A DNA stretch of 64,000 nt from Leptospira inadai serovar Lyme str. 10. Its GTDB lineage: Bacteria > Spirochaetota > Leptospiria > Leptospirales > Leptospiraceae. Every line of letters begins with the position of its first letter. The stretch's first letter is position 1. Below are positions 32,224-42,139 of this stretch, piece after piece. The stretch lies in contig NZ_AHMM02000017.1 of NCBI RefSeq assembly GCF_000243675.2, forward strand, positions 657,001 through 721,000, read 5' to 3'. The notes under the pieces were generated by a model. It was not told the DNA's origin. It did no database searches and saw only the letters and a list, made by a program, of their open reading frames with translations. The position numbers and the translations under genes are program-made.

Positions 32224-33399
32224 CTAATTATCGATCAATTCAAAAAGATCGAAAGGTTGCAAATCCACCGAAATCGGCAGTGGAGTGAGCGACGAATTTC
32301 CGTTCTTTGTGTCGAACATTGAAACTCCGGGTCGGGTGAACGCCGTATTCGCGACGTATAATATTCCGCCGGAGGCAAGCAGTATCGAAGATAAGCTCGC
32401 ATCAAAGGAAGACGGAATGAACAACAAAGTGGAAAGTTTCGCGCCCGTACTCGGATCAAAAACCTGCAATGTTTTATTAAAACCGGCATCCAGAACACTC
32501 GCATATCCTAGATGATCGTTCGCGATTTGCACGACCATTAAATCTCCCGCCGAAGTCGTTTCGGCGTACAGGTAATTCGGCAAGAAGGTCCTTGTGGAAA
32601 GTCGAAAGGCGACGATGCCTCCGTCGATCCGACTGATATATCCTATGTAATTCGGCGTCGGAACGACCAAATGCGGCTCGCCGAATAGATTTACTAATTG
32701 AGGTTTTCCTAACGGATTCGGTGTCGGGAAATTGTATACTGCAACGACTCGATCCGAATTGATATCGATTTCCAACAAAAAAGAGAGCCCGCTCGGAGGC
32801 CAGTACCCGCTTGCATCATTACGATCCAAACGTTGCAGACAAACAAAGAGACTATTCCCGATTATTTTCATCCCCGACATTTCCGGTAGTCCGTCCGGAT
32901 GCCCCGAAGTGGACGTCGGTTCGGAATATCCTCCTAGGTCCAAGGCTCCCAGAACCGCGCCGTTACCGGGATTGATAATTTTCAGGAAGCGAGAATTGTA
33001 AAGCGACACATATGCCTTATTCGGACCGGCAAATTCGATGTCCGCCGGATTCGTGCCGGCGCCCATCGACCATTCCGCAATCGTCTGGAACGCCAAATTG
33101 GGATCCAAAATCTGGATACTGTCTCTATTTAATCTATTTATAATATATACTTTGGAATTATAATATCTTCCGACTGCATCCGAGTGAATCGGGGTGAGTC
33201 CCGGATAGGAAATTTTCAATTCCGGATTCAATACTTTGAATCGTCCCGAGCTGCTAAAATCGGTGGTTACGACTCCGATATTTCCGGAGACATTGGGCGT
33301 TAAAAACAAAGTGTACAGAGGAGGGCGATGAATGTCCCCGCAACGCAAGGCCAAGAACCCGAAAAGAAGAATCCTTGAGTAAGATAAAATCCGCTTCAT
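32224..33399 (-). CDS. Beta-propeller-like lipoprotein paired with the TonB-dependent receptor
   Basis: 391 aa. Signal sequence with an F-L-A-L-R-C lipobox (Cys20). The mature chain has repeated blade-like segments (SKVYIINRLNRDSIQILDP; NKAYVSLYNSRFLKIINPGNGAVLGALDL; GYASVLDAGFNKTLQVFDPSTG), typical of NHL/YVTN-type propellers. The start is four bases after the receptor stop, so both are in one transcript under the cobalamin riboswitch. A surface or periplasmic cobalamin-capture role is inferred from this context. Confidence 0.82.
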   Translation of the reverse strand: MKRILSYSRILLFGFLALRCGDIHRPPLYTLFLTPNVSGNIGVVTTDFSSSGRFKVLNPELKISYPGLTPIHSDAVGRYYNSKVYIINRLNRDSIQILDPNLAFQTIAEWSMGAGTNPADIEFAGPNKAYVSLYNSRFLKIINPGNGAVLGALDLGGYSEPTSTSGHPDGLPEMSGMKIIGNSLFVCLQRLDRNDASGYWPPSGLSFLLEIDINSDRVVAVYNFPTPNPLGKPQLVNLFGEPHLVVPTPNYIGYISRIDGGIVAFRLSTRTFLPNYLYAETTSAGDLMVVQIANDHLGYASVLDAGFNKTLQVFDPSTGAKLSTLLFIPSSFDASLSSILLASGGILYVANTAFTRPGVSMFDTKNGNSSLTPLPISVDLQPFDLFELIDN

Positions 33400-33403
33400 A
33401 TTC

Positions 33404-35473
33404 TTAAAATCTTCCGCTCAAGGTGACGAACCAATTTCGACCGGGCAGGGGATATCCTACTATGTCCTCTACTCTCTTGTCACCCACGTTCCGTAAATCG
33501 AAACTAAGAAGAAGTTCCCGAGTAGCCTTCTCCGTTTTCGGATCCTGGATAGTCTCCTCCGTCGGAGAGGAATAGAGTACGATCGTTAAATACAGATTCC
33601 ATATCTGTCTCGCAGGTTGATAATTGACGTACTCGTTGGTTCTGTCCTTAAAAACGGCTCCGACGTAAACCAACTCCGCGCCTCCTTCCCATCTCTTAGC
33701 GCGATATCCGACAGTGGAGGAAATTTCATGCCTGGGTCGTAACGGTAGATATTTTCCCTTTAAATAAGGAGCGTCCGAAGTGTTGATCGCCTGTTGGTAG
33801 GTATAATCGATCAATAATTTCCAACCATTGTATTCCGATTTATGAGAAATTTCCGCCCCGTCTATCTTTGCCGAATCCACGTTTTCCGGCCTTAAGGTAA
33901 ATTGAGAATTCGGGATAAACAAAATCATATCCGAAATTCGTTTTCTAAAATAGGAAACGGAACCTTGGGATTTTAAATTCCCGTTGGCGTACTTTGCGGA
34001 AAAACCCGCGTCCACGTTCGTACTTTTTTCGGGTTTTAAACTGTCATTCGGAAGAATAGTTCCTACTTCGCCGAACAACTCTAGAAAGCTAGGAATCCGA
34101 TTTTGTTTAGCCACGTTCGCTTTTAAATCCAGGTTAAACGATTCGTATTGGAATAATTTATACAAAAGTCCCGTTTTAGGATTGGAAAACGATGTGGTCT
34201 TGTCCGAAGAAGCCAACGGATCCTGTCTTTGGTACCAAGGCTGATTGCTCTGAAAGCGGTCCTTGTAGGTATCCCAGGAAACACCGGGTGTTAAAACGAG
34301 TTTACCGTCCATAAATCGGATTTCGTCCTCTATTTGCGAGGTTATATACGTTCTGGATTTTCCCGGTTCATAATTTAAATCTATATTATCGATATTACTC
34401 CGAGTCCTAGAAAACGTCTCCTTCTCTAATCCGAAATGCAATCGGATGATTTGTAAATAATCCAATAAATAGAAGGTAGGCGTTACTTGAATTCCGGATT
34501 GATGAATGCGGGCGGCGGAATTGGGAGCCCCCGAGGAAAATTCCGATTTAGGATCGTAAAGATCGTCATCGGCAAACGTAGTAAAGCCTCGCGTTTCTAA
34601 TCTTAATACTCCGTCGAACAAGCCTTTCGTATCGGTGGTAACGGACGAAGTATTCCGCAGATATTTTCGATGAACTTGTCGAGTTTGGTTGGATGCCGGC
34701 CCTGGAATTCCCTGATACCTATAATTTAGATCATTCCAAAATCGAATTTTCGTTTTTCCTAAATCTCCGTCCAATCCGATCATTCCCGAAGATCTTTCGT
34801 ACTGAGCGTTTCTCCTGCGGTCGATCGTATCGTCGTACGGATTCACGATTATGGTCCCATGAGGATTTAAGTATGGAAAGTTTTGATCGGATTTTTCCCC
34901 TAGGAAAAATAGACTCGTTCCGATCCCGCCGTACGTTCCGGTATGAGTGAGGGTTCCCTTTCCGGTATTATAGCTTCCTCCTCCGATATTCACTCTCGTC
35001 TTAGGTGGACCGGTCGATTTTCGAGTGACTAGGTTCACGCTTCCACCGATCGCCGATCCGGAGAATCCTACAGGAGCTCCGGATCTGTACACTTCCACGC
35101 TCTGCAAATTATCGAAGGGAAGATCGGCCAAATTCACTTCCCCACCCTGGGAATTATTAAACGGTACCCCGTCGATGAAAATTCTGGATTGATTCGGGTT
35201 CGTTCCTCGAAGAGAAAGTGTCGAATAGGAACCCAATCCGCCGTACCGCCTGACTCGCACCCCGGCTTCCCTTTCTAATACGTCGGGAAGATTCGTATAA
35301 CGCGCATTATATTGATCTAAATTGACGGAAGATTGAAACCCGGTTGGATTTTTCCGAAAATTTTCGGGTTGATTCGAATCCGAAACCTTTCCTAAGACCT
35401 TGAGCGGCGCGGCTTCCTTTTTAGGTTGTTCTTGGGAAAAAACCGCGTGGGAAAGAAAAGCCAGGCCAAGCAT
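33404..35473 (-). CDS. TonB-dependent outer-membrane receptor (BtuB-like, probable cobalamin uptake)
   Basis: 689 aa from the ATG chosen at the signal peptide ([14 protein letters not shown]). The plug domain is recognisable ([57 protein letters not shown]), then a 22-strand-type barrel ending in Phe ([12 protein letters not shown]). The frame extends upstream to 35722, but that part lies inside a riboswitch and is not protein-like. The riboswitch indicates cobalamin or a corrinoid as substrate; TonB would energise uptake. I leave the symbol blank because orthology to BtuB is not shown. Confidence 0.88.
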   Translation of the reverse strand: MLGLAFLSHAVFSQEQPKKEAAPLKVLGKVSDSNQPENFRKNPTGFQSSVNLDQYNARYTNLPDVLEREAGVRVRRYGGLGSYSTLSLRGTNPNQSRIFIDGVPFNNSQGGEVNLADLPFDNLQSVEVYRSGAPVGFSGSAIGGSVNLVTRKSTGPPKTRVNIGGGSYNTGKGTLTHTGTYGGIGTSLFFLGEKSDQNFPYLNPHGTIIVNPYDDTIDRRRNAQYERSSGMIGLDGDLGKTKIRFWNDLNYRYQGIPGPASNQTRQVHRKYLRNTSSVTTDTKGLFDGVLRLETRGFTTFADDDLYDPKSEFSSGAPNSAARIHQSGIQVTPTFYLLDYLQIIRLHFGLEKETFSRTRSNIDNIDLNYEPGKSRTYITSQIEDEIRFMDGKLVLTPGVSWDTYKDRFQSNQPWYQRQDPLASSDKTTSFSNPKTGLLYKLFQYESFNLDLKANVAKQNRIPSFLELFGEVGTILPNDSLKPEKSTNVDAGFSAKYANGNLKSQGSVSYFRKRISDMILFIPNSQFTLRPENVDSAKIDGAEISHKSEYNGWKLLIDYTYQQAINTSDAPYLKGKYLPLRPRHEISSTVGYRAKRWEGGAELVYVGAVFKDRTNEYVNYQPARQIWNLYLTIVLYSSPTEETIQDPKTEKATRELLLSFDLRNVGDKRVEDIVGYPLPGRNWFVTLSGRF

Positions 35474-35550
35474 TAGAATCCGATTCGCTTTGCAATGAAA
35501 AGCAAGGTTCGTATTCTCGGAGGCACGAGTGCGTTTGGACGGCAAAGAAT

Positions 35551-35566
35551 TCTCCCGTACGGGAGA
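35551..35566. promoter_or_regulatory. Perfect 16-bp palindrome in the receptor leader
   Basis: TCTCCCGTACGGGAGA, between the riboswitch and the receptor start. In RNA it forms a stable hairpin and has no following U-run. It may be part of the expression platform, but this is unproven. Confidence 0.4.
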
Positions 35567-35654
35567 CCGGGTGGGAGGACAAGAGGGTTTACCGCAAAAA
35601 GACTTCCCGCCCGACTTTAGCTCCCGAAAGTCTGACAAATGATAAGCGAAAAGA

Positions 35655-35873
35655 TAGATTTTCTGGCTCGCGCCCGGGATTGGTGCCTTCCCATCCATTC
35701 TAGACAGTGGCCTTATTACCATCCCGTAAGACGACGCTTACAGCTGCGGGTTCAGCTTCGGACTTTCACCGAATTCCCTTTTCCTCTCGGCTTGCCAAAC
35801 CAGCTTTACGGGGGGAAACGCCACGGCAATCGGAAAATGCGAAGTATTCCGCTTCGTCAATGCACCTGTTATG
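35655..35873 (-). promoter_or_regulatory. Cobalamin (AdoCbl) riboswitch
   Basis: On the minus strand the B12-box features appear in order: ACAGGTGCA, then GGGAATTCGGTGAAAGTCC, then ACCCGCAGCTGTAAGCG, GCCACTG, GGGAAGGCACC and GCGAGCCAGAAAATCT. These match the conserved core of cobalamin riboswitches. It lies upstream of the TonB-dependent receptor and should lower its expression when cobalamin is plentiful. Confidence 0.93.
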
Positions 35874-36018
35874 CAAGTTCTTGCCGACCGGCAACTGCCG
35901 ATCACGGAACGTCACCTACGCTTTTTCGAAAACCGATAAATATTTTCTTGAAGTCGTTAAATCCAAAGCCAAACTGTTCGCATCTCAAATCCACGCCACC
36001 TCGGAGTATAGAACTCGA

Positions 36019-36756
36019 ATGAAACTTAAAGAACTATCAGTATGGCTTTTGACAGGGGTATTTCTCCTGTCCTCGTCTTCCGTGTCTGCAATCGGTACCT
36101 ATTCTGAAGGCTGGACCGTAGCGAAACTGATTCAATTTGAAAGCAGAGGACTCATCTTTGATTCGTACGAAGGATTCTTGGAAGTAACGACTTTCGATAA
36201 AAACGAAAAATGCGACGAAAGCAAGGACGAATGCTTTACCCCGACCAAACAAAAGGTGGCTTTCAGTGTTCGCCCCGAAACTACGGACGTAGTCAATTTT
36301 TTAAGTAAGAGCTTAAATCAGGATGTCCTGATTCAATATAGAGTTCATAGGATCGAACCGATCGCTCTTTCTACCGATTTCGAGGTTTTGGCAGCGCAAA
36401 AGCAGGAAAGCGTGCTCGGAAAAGATATAGCCGATAAATTTGTCGGTTCAAAGACAGGATCCAAAAGAAATTTCTCAGTCACAGGAAGAATACTCAGCCT
36501 AGAATATAGAGGAACCGTAATCGGCACTTATGAAGGCATTTATTTGGATGAAGCAAGAGGCAAAGTACATCCCTTCTCCGTTACTAACGAAGAGGTGGCG
36601 ACCTTTGCCTGGTCGGCTCTTAAACATAATCTTAAATACTATCTTGGAATTTCGGTGGCCTTCGCCACCGGTGTGCGGGAATCGCATTACGATTTATTCG
36701 AAATAAACTTTAAGAGTCCGGCAGGAGCACTCGAAGCCCCACCCAAGCCGAACTGA
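36019..36756 (+). CDS. Secreted protein of unknown function
   Basis: 245 aa from the ATG that precedes a signal peptide (LSVWLLTGVFLLSSSSVSA). The mature chain has two Cys in a short charged loop (KCDESKDEC) and beta-rich segments (FSVTGRILSLEYRGTVIGTYEG). A longer open frame reaches back through the antisense of the riboswitch and is not coding. No known domain. Divergent from the receptor operon and followed by an intrinsic terminator. Confidence 0.75.
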   Translation: MKLKELSVWLLTGVFLLSSSSVSAIGTYSEGWTVAKLIQFESRGLIFDSYEGFLEVTTFDKNEKCDESKDECFTPTKQKVAFSVRPETTDVVNFLSKSLNQDVLIQYRVHRIEPIALSTDFEVLAAQKQESVLGKDIADKFVGSKTGSKRNFSVTGRILSLEYRGTVIGTYEGIYLDEARGKVHPFSVTNEEVATFAWSALKHNLKYYLGISVAFATGVRESHYDLFEINFKSPAGALEAPPKPN

Positions 36757-36787
36757 TCTAATCTGATTCCTAAAATCTAAAGGGAAG

Positions 36788-36830
36788 GCTCGTCTCCGGA
36801 AATCGATTCCGATTCGAGCGTTCTTTTTTT
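36788..36830 (+). terminator. Intrinsic terminator after the secreted protein
   Basis: GCTCG / CGAGC outer stem with an inner GGAA / TTCC pairing, followed by TTCTTTTTTT. Ends the 36-kb secreted-protein transcript. Confidence 0.75.
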
Positions 36831-36872
36831 AAGAGCCAACTCTCAAGCGGCGCGGCGTTTGTCCCGTTATTC

Positions 36873-37919
36873 TTACGGCAATATCGTTCCGTCATTTTGA
36901 ATTTTTGGACCTTTTCCCGGAAAGTCCGCTTTAGTTAGGGATTGCATCAGCTCGGTTGTTTTATTTTCCGGATCGGGAGAGGGAATTCCGTTCTGACTCA
37001 GCTGTAAAGGATGTATCTTACCCTTTACGAAATTTCCGTTTTTATCCAAATCCACTTCCAGCACCAACGAATAGCCTCCGTATCCTTTCGTGGAAAAAAC
37101 CCTGTACCCTAAAAAATTACCGAGCGAATACGCGATCAAACGACCCCTATAAAGTTCTAGTGCCCGAGGAAGATGAGGTCCATGTCCGATGAATAAATCG
37201 GCACCTGCGTCGATTAACGCGTGAGATAATGCGACTAGGTTTCCGCGATACTCCCCGTAAAAGCGCTCCTGTTCGTTTTTTACATGCAGAGCGGGACCGC
37301 CTTCCGCGCCTCCGTGCACGGAGATGAAAACTAACTGAGCCTTTTTCTTCGCCTCCTTAACCAAGGCGACTCCCTCCGAAATTTCATTCACGTTATTATG
37401 AGCCGCTTTCATATGACTGAAACCGATCCAGGCAATCGTAATGCCCTTGACGGTCATATAGGTGATGGCACCTTTCTTTCCGGTGAATCTCATTCCCGCG
37501 GAGGAAATGTTTTTTGCGGTATCGTCAAAACCTTGCTGATGAAAATCCAAACTATGATTATTGGCGATGGATAGAATATCGAATCCCACATCCTTTAGAA
37601 TTTTTGCATACGATGGCGGAGTTCTAAACGCGAAGATCAAGGGACGATTTATATTTTTAGAAGAGGTCGGATAATCCGTCAGAGTGCTTTCGAAATTTGC
37701 GAAGAGCAAATCCGCTCCTCTTAACGTAGGCTCGACATCGGAAAAAAGGGATTTTCTCGGATCGGCAGGGAGCCGGTTGTCCGGATAATTCGTCCCCATG
37801 ACCAAATCGCCGACCGCTTTGATTTTGATCGTTTCGGTTTCCGCCGGTACCAAGGGCGCGGGAGCGTTTAAAACCAAAAATAGAACGCCGGTATAAAATA
37901 GAGTTAGGAATCTCTGCAT
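36873..37919 (-). CDS. CapA/PgsA-family metallophosphatase-fold protein
   Basis: 348 aa. Signal peptide ([26 protein letters not shown]). CapA motifs: [10 protein letters not shown] at the start of the domain, [34 protein letters not shown] and [14 protein letters not shown], giving the Asp/Asn/His metal-site set. The family is linked to poly-gamma-glutamate capsule anchoring, but single-gene homologues without pgsBC, as here, have unclear roles. An alternative TTG start at 37937 would add six residues. Confidence 0.87.
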   Translation of the reverse strand: MQRFLTLFYTGVLFLVLNAPAPLVPAETETIKIKAVGDLVMGTNYPDNRLPADPRKSLFSDVEPTLRGADLLFANFESTLTDYPTSSKNINRPLIFAFRTPPSYAKILKDVGFDILSIANNHSLDFHQQGFDDTAKNISSAGMRFTGKKGAITYMTVKGITIAWIGFSHMKAAHNNVNEISEGVALVKEAKKKAQLVFISVHGGAEGGPALHVKNEQERFYGEYRGNLVALSHALIDAGADLFIGHGPHLPRALELYRGRLIAYSLGNFLGYRVFSTKGYGGYSLVLEVDLDKNGNFVKGKIHPLQLSQNGIPSPDPENKTTELMQSLTKADFPGKGPKIQNDGTILP

Positions 37920-38103
37920 ACGGGGAGATTTTTGCAACCATGCTTTCTAGGAAAGCGGTTTTCGCAAAAGAAAGCGACTAAAGTGTCGCTGATGCAGAAA
38001 GATCGGTTGCTATGGCTTCCTATTTTTTTTCTCAAACTATCCGGATGAAATTCGCCCAAAATTTCCTGCCCCTACTCATCGTTACCGCCGATGAGATCCA
38101 TAT

Positions 38104-38976
38104 ATGGAGCAAATTCCTTGCAATACATGCGGATCCTTGGCGTTTCGCCCTCTCTTCTCCAAAGCGAGTTCAAAGGGTGAAATATTCAAAATAGTGAAAT
38201 GTACGAAATGCGGCCTGATACAAGTAAATCCGCAACCTTCTCCGATGGAAGTGGCGAAGTATTACGAGGATACTTATTTTACGCGGCGGACGGATCGTGG
38301 GTATGACGATTATTATTCGGACGCGACAAAACGGGAGATATCAAGAGTCTACCGTCTCAACCTGGAAGACCTAGGCTTCTTTACCTGGGAAAGTAAATTA
38401 AACGCCGACAAGTCCGCTTTGGATGTCGGCTGCGCCGCCGGATATTTTTTAGATTACTTGCAAGACCGGGATTGGAATGTGAAAGGTTTAGACATCGCTC
38501 CCGGACCGGTAGCCTTCGCTAAGGAAACCCTAAAGTTAGATGTCGAACAAACGGATTTCCTTAATTGGGATCTAGACGGTTCCCGGCAATTCGATTTAGT
38601 GACCCTATGGGCAAGTATCGAACATCTGCATCGCCCCAAGGAAACTCTTGAAAAAATCCTGCTTCATCTAAAGCCGGGTGGACGAATGATTCTTTCCACC
38701 TGTCGTCACGGTTTGCTTGCGAATATTTTAGGAGTAAAATGGCGATACTTAAACGTTCCCGAGCATCTTTATTATTATAGTTTATCCGGAATCCAGCGGC
38801 TATGCATGGATTTAGGCTACCTACCGCTATCTCATACCACCTATGGAAGCGGATTGACCGGCAGAAAAAATGCGGGAACGTTCTTCAAAGCTTCCAAAAG
38901 ATTCGCGGATTGGGCGGTAAAAAAATTCGATCAGGGAGATATGATGGCCCTGTGCTTTGGAAAACCGAAATACTAA
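38104..38976 (+). CDS. Class I SAM-dependent methyltransferase with N-terminal zinc knuckles
   Basis: 290 aa. The N-terminal CNTC and CTKC pairs form a zinc-binding module often seen in sugar or natural-product methyltransferases. The SAM-binding motif is [13 protein letters not shown] (about residue 100), with [11 protein letters not shown] and [11 protein letters not shown] as later motifs, typical of Methyltransf_23-like proteins. Substrate unknown. Convergent with the lipoprotein gene near 39 kb. Confidence 0.85.
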   Translation: MEQIPCNTCGSLAFRPLFSKASSKGEIFKIVKCTKCGLIQVNPQPSPMEVAKYYEDTYFTRRTDRGYDDYYSDATKREISRVYRLNLEDLGFFTWESKLNADKSALDVGCAAGYFLDYLQDRDWNVKGLDIAPGPVAFAKETLKLDVEQTDFLNWDLDGSRQFDLVTLWASIEHLHRPKETLEKILLHLKPGGRMILSTCRHGLLANILGVKWRYLNVPEHLYYYSLSGIQRLCMDLGYLPLSHTTYGSGLTGRKNAGTFFKASKRFADWAVKKFDQGDMMALCFGKPKY

Positions 38977-39118
38977 AATCTTAAAGATAGAATTCCATCG
39001 AAATAACGGCATCGTTTTCGAGGTCATCGAATTCCGTAATCTCGTCCCGATAGGAATCCGATCCGATTTTACCTCAGGTCGCAAGGCCTCAGCGGCCAGG
39101 TACTATAGTATGAATTAC

Positions 39119-39817
39119 TTACGGTTTTTCGGAAGGCTTATCCTTAACTCGAATCACCTTGGTGGCAAAAATGACTTTGTAAATTTCCTTTTTGAGTACG
39201 GAAGACTCCTTACTCTGATTGCCCTCGTCCCATTCGATTTTTATCGAATCGACATCCTGTCCTAGGACTCTAGCTTCTTGGATCCTCCCGTTTCGATAGA
39301 TAATCGTACTATAATTCTTTCCGGCGGAATCGGCCGGATTGCTTCGATCTAAATACTTTCGCAAGGAATCTTCGAATATCCTTTCGCTTTCCGCAAAGAA
39401 ATCGGAACGAGCCTTTTCGCGCTCGGTTTCAAAGAAAGCATCGTATTCGGCCTTATGAACGAAACGAGTCGCGGTATCGCATTCCGAAATTCTGACCGGA
39501 TGAACGGAGATGGAAGTCATCACCCCTAATAAAAGAGAAAGGGCGATATGCTGCCAGTCGGCTCGATTCTCTAAAATATATATTTTTCCTTCTTGCTTAG
39601 GAAGGGTCGGTTCAGCCGAAGAGAATTTCCATAATCCATAGAACGCGTACCAGCGATTGTACTGCCCGAGAGAAGTGCAGGATTTACCGTCCGCCTCCAA
39701 CGCAAGCTTTTCGGGCTGGGAGAATTCGATTCGTTTATCAAAACTGCACGCAGGATGTAATAATACGGAAAGAATCAATCCTGTAGCAGTAAACAGGCGA
39801 TATCTACTACCCTTCAT
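39119..39817 (-). CDS. Lipoprotein of unknown function
   Basis: 232 aa from the ATG that gives a clean signal (FTATGLILSVLLHPAC). Contains a hydrophobic WQHIALSLLLGVMTSI segment and a charged helical C-terminal third, ending in a beta-rich KIEWDEG ... YKVIFATKVIRV stretch. No known domain. Last of a four-gene minus-strand run with three small membrane proteins, suggesting an envelope role. Confidence 0.72.
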   Translation of the reverse strand: MKGSRYRLFTATGLILSVLLHPACSFDKRIEFSQPEKLALEADGKSCTSLGQYNRWYAFYGLWKFSSAEPTLPKQEGKIYILENRADWQHIALSLLLGVMTSISVHPVRISECDTATRFVHKAEYDAFFETEREKARSDFFAESERIFEDSLRKYLDRSNPADSAGKNYSTIIYRNGRIQEARVLGQDVDSIKIEWDEGNQSKESSVLKKEIYKVIFATKVIRVKDKPSEKP

Positions 39818-39861
39818 ATAGGTGTAGTCGTGCATCGAGTTTACATAAGCAATCCATTTAT

Positions 39862-40317
39862 TTATTTTCGCCCAATTTTAGGATTCGAATTTCGAATCGG
39901 TTTCGAAGGGATCTTAACTATCTTATCCCTCGTTTGAGTGGTTTTTTCTTTGATTAACTTCGTAAAAAAATAACAAGGCACAATGACTACTAACGCTAAA
40001 AACAAATATTTAGGAAGCTGCGTCTCTAGGAAGGATTCGCGTACGATTCCCAAAACACGGCGTTGGTTTTCGGAGATTTTGTTTCGGTAGTCGTACCCGT
40101 ATTGTTTGGCGTAAGACTTTAGCTGAATGCCTCGCCAAATTTTCTCGAGAGGATTTAAACGATTCTCGAAGGCGGTCTCCGATCGAACTCTATCTAATTT
40201 TAAAAAGCTTCCGAGAAAGGCCGTTAGTATGAATAGGCAAAGTGGAAGTAGCAAAAATATTATGGTGGGAGTCCGGAGTTTTCCCTTTTTTAGATTTTGC
40301 CCCGAGTTTCCTGCCAT
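39862..40317 (-). CDS. Small two-helix membrane protein, paralogue A
   Basis: 151 aa. Two membrane segments (IIFLLLPLCLFILTAFLG and YLFLALVVIVPCYFF) flank a charged loop containing YGYDYRNKI. The loop motif, helix order and spacing match the next upstream protein, indicating tandem duplication. Function unknown. Confidence 0.65.
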   Translation of the reverse strand: MAGNSGQNLKKGKLRTPTIIFLLLPLCLFILTAFLGSFLKLDRVRSETAFENRLNPLEKIWRGIQLKSYAKQYGYDYRNKISENQRRVLGIVRESFLETQLPKYLFLALVVIVPCYFFTKLIKEKTTQTRDKIVKIPSKPIRNSNPKIGRK

Positions 40318-40402
40318 ACTACTATTTCTTCGGATTCTTCCGCCCGCCTCATGAGTTCTAGTTCTTATTAGACCTTATTTTTTTCGGACTCAAGGTCTCT
40401 TT

Positions 40403-40792
40403 CTATACGCGCCTCCCCTTCTCTTGCGAAACTAAATCTCCGATACGCGTAAGGATACTATAACCCGGATATAAAAGGATTAATAGAAAGAAAAGGAATT
40501 TGGGAATTTTTCGTTCGATCCAATATTCCCGCTCTAGACCCGTAGAAAGCCGCTCGTCCGCACCCATTTTGTCCCTAAAATCATATCCGTATTTTTGAAA
40601 CATTTGGCTCATCGACAATTCTTCGAATAATTCGTCGATCTCCGTCAATTGGGAAAACGCGAGCCTCTCGTCATGCAACCTATAAAGACGAACAATCTCG
40701 CCGATGAATACGCTTAACAAAAACAAAGCCAAAGGTATTAAAAACAAAATTTGAAAGGGAGTTAAAGGGGTTTTAAGTTTCGAGATCTTCAT
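40403..40792 (-). CDS. Small two-helix membrane protein, paralogue B
   Basis: 129 aa. Segments ILFLIPLALFLLSVFIG and FLFFLLILLYPGYSIL flank a loop with YGYDFRDKM, the counterpart of YGYDYRNKI in paralogue A. Shares the LTPFQI/LRTPTI lead-in and the final lysine/arginine-rich tail. Function unknown. Confidence 0.65.
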   Translation of the reverse strand: MKISKLKTPLTPFQILFLIPLALFLLSVFIGEIVRLYRLHDERLAFSQLTEIDELFEELSMSQMFQKYGYDFRDKMGADERLSTGLEREYWIERKIPKFLFFLLILLYPGYSILTRIGDLVSQEKGRRV

Positions 40793-40841
40793 CGGTCGAT
40801 AAAAAAGTATCCTGAAAATGTCCGTCCGAAAAGCCGATTTT

Positions 40842-41258
40842 TTATCTCTTATCGATTCCGTACAATTCGGTAAACTCGGATAGCCGCGGAAATTGAAATA
40901 AATTCACTATCGTCAGTAGGATAGCTCCGCCGAGAGATAGAAACGAACCGGTAATAAAGAACAATACGCAATTTAACAAAGCCCCACCCTCAACGATTGC
41001 CGCGGTGACGATTTTCAAGGTTCTATAATTTCCTAGATTTTCCTCCAGGCTTTTTTCTTTCGAAGTTTTAGGGAGAATCTTCCTTAGAAAGAATACTAAA
41101 GGTATGCTGAAAACGGAGACGGCTAGTACTATTCCCGATATCGAAGACTCGGACTGCTCTTTAACGCCGCCGATAAAGAAGCTGACAGCCAAAAAGAAAA
41201 TCGGACCTGCCACTATCGCTGCATGAACGAATTGAAGACTAAATAGGGTTTGTTGCAT
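40842..41258 (-). CDS. Small four-helix membrane protein of unknown function
   Basis: 138 aa, about four membrane segments (HAAIVAGPIFFLAVSFFI; GIVLAVSVFSIPLVFFL; TAAIVEGGALLNCVLFFI; FLSLGGAILLTIVNLF). The pair of helices containing ALVAGP/AIVEGG-like glycines is reminiscent of small proton-channel-like subunits, but I see no proof. First gene of the minus-strand run. Confidence 0.65.
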   Translation of the reverse strand: MQQTLFSLQFVHAAIVAGPIFFLAVSFFIGGVKEQSESSISGIVLAVSVFSIPLVFFLRKILPKTSKEKSLEENLGNYRTLKIVTAAIVEGGALLNCVLFFITGSFLSLGGAILLTIVNLFQFPRLSEFTELYGIDKR

Positions 41259-41378
41259 GCGAAAGGAAAGTAAGGTTCAAAAAGATTATAGCAAGAATTT
41301 TTTTCCCGCATTTTGATGGTTATACTTCCTAAACGCATCCGGTTCCTTATTTTAAATCCGGACGTTCCTTAGGAAAGA

Positions 41379-42092
41379 ATGAGTATGTTTCGAATCCGAG
41401 TCCTAGTTTCCCTTTTGTTCTACGTCTTACTGGAGGATTGTACGACTGTCGGGTTTCATAGAGAATCGATTCGAGTCCGCGAGGATTTCGGAAAGCTTCG
41501 AACGATTCAAGTTTGCGTTTGGAAGGACGAAAACGTTTCGCAGGAACGGGTGAACTCCCTCATCGAGGCGTGGAACGACGAATTAGCTTTGTATAAACTA
41601 AAGGCCGACGTTTCGCAGGTGAAAGTCTGGAATCGGCCCGGATGGACCGGCTTTGCGATCCTAGAGGAATTATACAAGGCCGAGCTTCCGGAAAATTGCG
41701 ACCGAATTATGGCGTTCGCCGGAGTGAGAATGACAGACTTTTTCTACCAAATCGTTCAGATCATCCTAGCATTCTTTTTCATTCCGGTTCCGGAGGTTTT
41801 GGGAGCGGTCGACGGATACACCGGTACAAGAGGATATATTCTTGCGCATACGTTCTCCATCAACCAGCTATTCTGGAGCAGTCCATCCGCTACGATCGTC
41901 CATGAAGGATATCATTTACTCGGTTGCGGTCATGCAATGTTTCTATCAAAATGTTATGCGAAAATCAAGGAACTCAAAGAGTCCGCGCTTTCGGAAGCCG
42001 GGCAAACGAATCAATTCTTTCCGGCAGTAAATCCGAAAGGAGGATATTTTCTGAAAAGGAAGGATGTGAATTTTTTCTTTTTGGGGGAATAA
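41379..42092 (+). CDS. Putative lipoprotein with a metzincin-type zinc motif
   Basis: 237 aa. N-terminal hydrophobic stretch ending at Cys21 (L-L-E-D-C, an atypical lipobox). Residues 175-185 read HEGYHLLGCGH, a complete HExxHxxGxxH site with three His ligands and the catalytic Glu. A hydrophobic segment (about 123-140) precedes it. I do not see the family's downstream Met-turn with certainty, so peptidase activity is inferred. Several Cys residues could form disulfides. Divergent from the small membrane protein run. Confidence 0.65.
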   Translation: MSMFRIRVLVSLLFYVLLEDCTTVGFHRESIRVREDFGKLRTIQVCVWKDENVSQERVNSLIEAWNDELALYKLKADVSQVKVWNRPGWTGFAILEELYKAELPENCDRIMAFAGVRMTDFFYQIVQIILAFFFIPVPEVLGAVDGYTGTRGYILAHTFSINQLFWSSPSATIVHEGYHLLGCGHAMFLSKCYAKIKELKESALSEAGQTNQFFPAVNPKGGYFLKRKDVNFFFLGE

Positions 42093-42139
42093 ATCGGATT
42101 CTTACTTTTACCCAAGAGCATTCTTGGAAAGCTGGAAGT

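Noticed and set aside
35474..35722. N-terminal extension of the TonB-dependent receptor
   Set aside because: Overlaps the conserved core of the cobalamin riboswitch and precedes a clear signal peptide.
35707..36018. N-terminal extension of the 36-kb secreted protein
   Set aside because: Antisense to the riboswitch; the signal peptide starts at 36019.
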